Shown here in pieces: positions 5,041-7,235 of a stretch of DNA of 7,235 nucleotides. Every line of letters begins with the position of its first letter. Positions within the stretch are counted from its first letter, which is position 1. A program made the translations under genes and the position numbers. Origin of the DNA: an uncultured Clostridia bacterium (GTDB lineage: Bacteria; Bacillota; Clostridia; Oscillospirales; Acutalibacteraceae); assembly GCA_905236975.1 (NCBI GenBank), contig CAJOQU010000127.1, positions 1-7,235 on the forward strand, in the 5' to 3' direction. The notes under the pieces are model-generated. The model saw nothing but the letters and a program-made list of their open reading frames with translations, did not search any database and was not told the DNA's origin.

Positions 5041-6633
5041 TTATTCTTTGCTGAAATCTTCCAGTACCAAGCCCTCGTTGCGTTCGAGCGCCCAGTTGAT
5101 GTTCCAATCGCTGGTGAAAATCAGTAAATTGTTATCTTTAAAGTCCTGCACCCACTTGGTGTCGGATGTCAGGTTGAGGGTTTTGATATCTAAATCTTTG
5201 TTTTTGACCCAGCGGATATAGCTGTAAGGCAGGTCGTTGCGCAGAACGTCCACACCGTATTCATTTTTCAGGCGGTATTCCAGCACCTCCAGTTGAAGTA
5301 CGCCGACAACCCCCACGATGACCCGCTCCATCCCGGTGCCCGGTTCGCGGAAAATCTGAATAGCGCCTTCTTGTGCAATCTGCTCGACTCCCTTAACAAA
5401 CTGCTTGCGCTTTAAGCTGTCTTTTTGCTCGATCAAGGCAAAATGTTCCGGTGCAAAGGTCGGGATCCCCTCATACGTCACATGCTGTTTTGTCGAGCAA
5501 ACCGTATCGCCAATAGCATAAATGCCGGGGTCAAAAACCCCGATGATATCGCCGGCATATGCCTCGTTGACGATCTGCCGCTCTTCTGCCATCATTTGTT
5601 GGGGCTGAGCCAAGCGCACCGGCTTGCCCGACTGCACATGGTAATAATCGGCGCCGCGTTCAAATTTACCTGAGCAAATGCGGAAAAAGGTGATGCGGTC
5701 TCGATGATTTTTATTCATGTTGGCTTGAATTTTAAAGGCAAAGGCCGAAAATTCAGGATCAAAGGGCGAGATTTCCTGCCCTTCGGACACACGCGGCAGG
5801 GGAGGGGTCGTCATTTTCAAAAAGTTCTCCAAAAACGGTTCGATCCCGAAATTGGTAAGCGCTGAACCGAAAAAGACCGGCGTTAATTCGCCGCGGTGGA
5901 CTTTGTTAAGGTCAAATTCAAAGCTGGCGCCGTCCAGCAGTTCGATTTGATCGACCAATTCGGCGCGCTGGTATTCGCCGATCAGTTCATCCAGCTTTGC
6001 GGTATCGGTAATATCACAGGCGATGGCTTGCAGTTTTTCCTGCCCGCGGTGGAATTCGTTAAAGGTTAAAATTTCCCGTTTATCACGGTCAAAAACACCC
6101 TTAAAACTCACGCCGCAGCCAATCGGCCAGTTGACCGGGTAGGTACCGATGCCGAATTCCTTTTCCAATTCATCCAACAGTTCAAACGGGTCGCGTGCTT
6201 CGCGATCCAGCTTGTTGATAAAGGTAAATATCGGGATATGCCGCATGGCGCAGACTTTAAACAGTTTGCGCGTCTGCGCCTCAATGCCCTTGGCCGCGTC
6301 GATCACCATGACGGCGCTGTCAGCCGCCATTAAAGTGCGGTAGGTATCTTCCGAAAAATCTTGATGCCCCGGCGTGTCTAAAATATTGATGCAATAGCCT
6401 TCGTATTCAAATTGCATGACCGAAGAGGTAATGGAAATTCCCCTTTGTTTTTCCAAATCCATCCAGTCTGATACCGCATGCTTGGCGGTCGCCTTACCTT
6501 TCACCGACCCGGCTGTTTGAATGGCGCCGCCGTATAACAGGAATTTTTCGGTCAGGGTGGTTTTGCCCGCATCGGGGTGAGAAATGATCGCAAAGGTGCG
6601 CCGCCGCCCGATCTCACGTTCCAGTTCTGTCAA
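5041..6633 (-). CDS. prfC: Peptide chain release factor 3 (GTPase)
   Basis: RF3 is a ribosome-associated GTPase that removes RF1/RF2 after peptide release and aids termination quality control. The protein has 530 residues from TTG 6633, the usual length. GTPase motifs are G1 SHPDAGKTT (18-26), G2 RGISIT (64-69), G3 DTPGH (86-90), G4 NKLD (140-143) and G5 GSAL (256-259). The EF-G-like domain II and the RF3 C-terminal domain follow, including VVGVLQLEVLEYRLKNEYGV (442-461). EF-G domain IV is absent, which fits RF3. The frame also opens at TTG 6657, but AAGGAG (6647-6642) lies 8 nt before TTG 6633, and TELEREIGRRRTFAIISHPD is a typical RF3 start. trmL follows after 9 nt. No clear promoter was found upstream; it may depend partly on groEL read-through. 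Confidence 0.97.
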   Translation of the reverse strand: MTELEREIGRRRTFAIISHPDAGKTTLTEKFLLYGGAIQTAGSVKGKATAKHAVSDWMDLEKQRGISITSSVMQFEYEGYCINILDTPGHQDFSEDTYRTLMAADSAVMVIDAAKGIEAQTRKLFKVCAMRHIPIFTFINKLDREARDPFELLDELEKEFGIGTYPVNWPIGCGVSFKGVFDRDKREILTFNEFHRGQEKLQAIACDITDTAKLDELIGEYQRAELVDQIELLDGASFEFDLNKVHRGELTPVFFGSALTNFGIEPFLENFLKMTTPPLPRVSEGQEISPFDPEFSAFAFKIQANMNKNHRDRITFFRICSGKFERGADYYHVQSGKPVRLAQPQQMMAEERQIVNEAYAGDIIGVFDPGIYAIGDTVCSTKQHVTYEGIPTFAPEHFALIEQKDSLKRKQFVKGVEQIAQEGAIQIFREPGTGMERVIVGVVGVLQLEVLEYRLKNEYGVDVLRNDLPYSYIRWVKNKDLDIKTLNLTSDTKWVQDFKDNNLLIFTSDWNINWALERNEGLVLEDFSKE

Positions 6634-6641
6634 TTTACATT

Positions 6642-6647
6642 CTCCTT
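6642..6647 (-). promoter_or_regulatory. Ribosome binding site that sets the TTG start of prfC
   Basis: Minus-strand AAGGAG lies 8 nt before TTG 6633. The only ATG nearby follows this site by one nucleotide and is immediately followed by a TAA stop, so it cannot start prfC. Confidence 0.8.
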
Positions 6648-6784
6648 CTAACCTCAAATAAATGCCGCCGATTCGGCAGGCTTCACATGCTCTTCAGCGG
6701 CGGTTGTAACGCCATTGAAGAAAGAAGGGGCTTCGCCTTGCCTTGCTGAAACGGCAGAGTGATACCCCTGATAAACCCAAGACG

Positions 6785-6813
6785 AGGGCTGCCCCGCAGA
6801 AGGGGACAGCCCT
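6785..6813 (-). terminator. GC-rich hairpin after groEL, weak or imperfect terminator
   Basis: Minus-strand arms AGGGCTG-U-CCCC (6813-6802) and GGGGCAGCCCT (6795-6785) pair with a single bulged U and a 6-nt loop, about 20 nt after the groEL stop. The following sequence, UCGUCUUGGGUUU, is a poor U-tract. Its position fits the groE operon terminator, but leaky read-through into prfC is plausible. The rest of the groEL-prfC gap (6634-6784) shows only a 5-bp hairpin near 6663-6678 and no convincing promoter. Confidence 0.5.
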
Positions 6814-6832
6814 TGAAAAAAGCGAAATAAAT

Positions 6833-7235
6833 TTAGTACATACCGCCTGCCTGTGCGGCCGCGGCGGCAGCAGCCGCGGCATTGGCGGCATCTGCGTCTT
6901 CCTTCTTGTCAGCGACCAGACTTTCGGTGGTCAGAACCATGGCGGCAACCGAAGCCGCGTTCTCCAAAGCAGAACGGGTGACCTTGGTCGGGTCAACAAT
7001 GCCGGCTTCGATCATATCGGTATAGACCTCTTTATATGCGTCAAAACCGTAGTTTGTCTTGCCGCTGCTGATGATCTTGTCAATAATGACCGAGCCCTCA
7101 AGGCCGGAGTTAAAGGCGATTTGACGGATAGGAGCCTCCAGCGATTTCAACACGATGCTCACGCCGGTCTTTTCGTCGCCCTCGGTGGTATCCAGCAACG
7201 CTTTCACGGCGGGAATGGCGTTAACAAGCGCTACA
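6833..7235 (-). CDS. groEL: Chaperonin GroEL, C-terminal part (N-terminus beyond window edge)
   Basis: GroEL forms the tetradecameric ATP-driven folding chamber in the cytosol with GroES. The last 133 residues are visible, starting with VALVNAIPAVKALLDTTEGD. Following landmarks are LEAPIRQIAFNSG, YGFDAYKEVYTDMIEAGIVD, the highly conserved DPTKVTRSALENAASVA and LTTESLVADK. They match the second intermediate and equatorial domains, roughly from residue 416 of E. coli GroEL onward. The flexible tail is unusual. Instead of repeated GGM it reads KKEDADAAN, nine alanines, then QAGGMY and the stop. The alanines use four different codons, which argues against a recent triplet expansion. The frame has an internal GTG at 7207 but continues upstream to the edge, so this is a window truncation and not a short gene. 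groES and any CIRCE operator would lie outside to the right. Confidence 0.96.
   Translation of the reverse strand, partial: VALVNAIPAVKALLDTTEGDEKTGVSIVLKSLEAPIRQIAFNSGLEGSVIIDKIISSGKTNYGFDAYKEVYTDMIEAGIVDPTKVTRSALENAASVAAMVLTTESLVADKKEDADAANAAAAAAAAAQAGGMY

Noticed and set aside
6634..6657. Upstream TTG start of prfC at 6657
   Set aside because: The eight extra codons span the ribosome binding site itself and are not part of the RF3 family start.
6694..6891. Small minus-strand frame of 65 codons between prfC and groEL
   Set aside because: It overlaps the groEL 3' end and the post-groEL hairpin in another frame and has no binding site or recognisable motif.

Overview
The window reads as an ordinary bacterial chromosome segment, probably from a Gram-positive Bacillota (Clostridia-like, possibly Oscillospirales). 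This rests on strong AAGGAG-type ribosome binding sites, a TTG start codon, the pgk-tpiA-gpmI order with a cofactor-independent phosphoglycerate mutase, and a short Cys-containing lipoprotein. The taxonomic call is inference. Every supported gene lies on the minus strand, so transcription runs from the right edge to the left edge.

Right part (about 7235 to 4513): the C-terminal end of groEL, with an unusual poly-alanine tail. A 175-base gap with a GC-rich hairpin follows, then prfC (release factor 3 GTPase, TTG start) and, 9 bases later, trmL (tRNA wobble-position 2'-O-methyltransferase). prfC and trmL form a small translation-related operon.

Middle part (about 4483 to 795): a well-formed promoter (TTGAAA / extended TAAAAT) and a leader with a hairpin precede pgk, tpiA and gpmI. 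These are three consecutive glycolytic enzymes, covering 1,3-bisphosphoglycerate to 3-phosphoglycerate, triose phosphate interconversion, and 3-phosphoglycerate to 2-phosphoglycerate. A perfect 9-bp hairpin separates pgk from tpiA, and tpiA and gpmI overlap by ATGA. The gap and eno genes that often flank this set are not next to it here.

Left part (794 to 1): the gene-poor stretch 477-794 holds an 8-bp-stem hairpin, a short coding remnant resembling the C-terminus of a polar amino-acid ABC transporter ATPase, and a strong intrinsic terminator whose two arms are each a perfect 14-bp palindrome. It also holds a near-consensus promoter for the last gene. That gene is an unrecognised, cysteine-rich lipoprotein with three degenerate 36-bp internal repeats, and it runs off the left edge.

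Most of the window is housekeeping sequence. I see no evidence of a new multi-gene system. The items most worth a second look are the repeat-bearing lipoprotein, the transporter remnant with its retained terminator, the double-palindrome terminator and the alanine GroEL tail.
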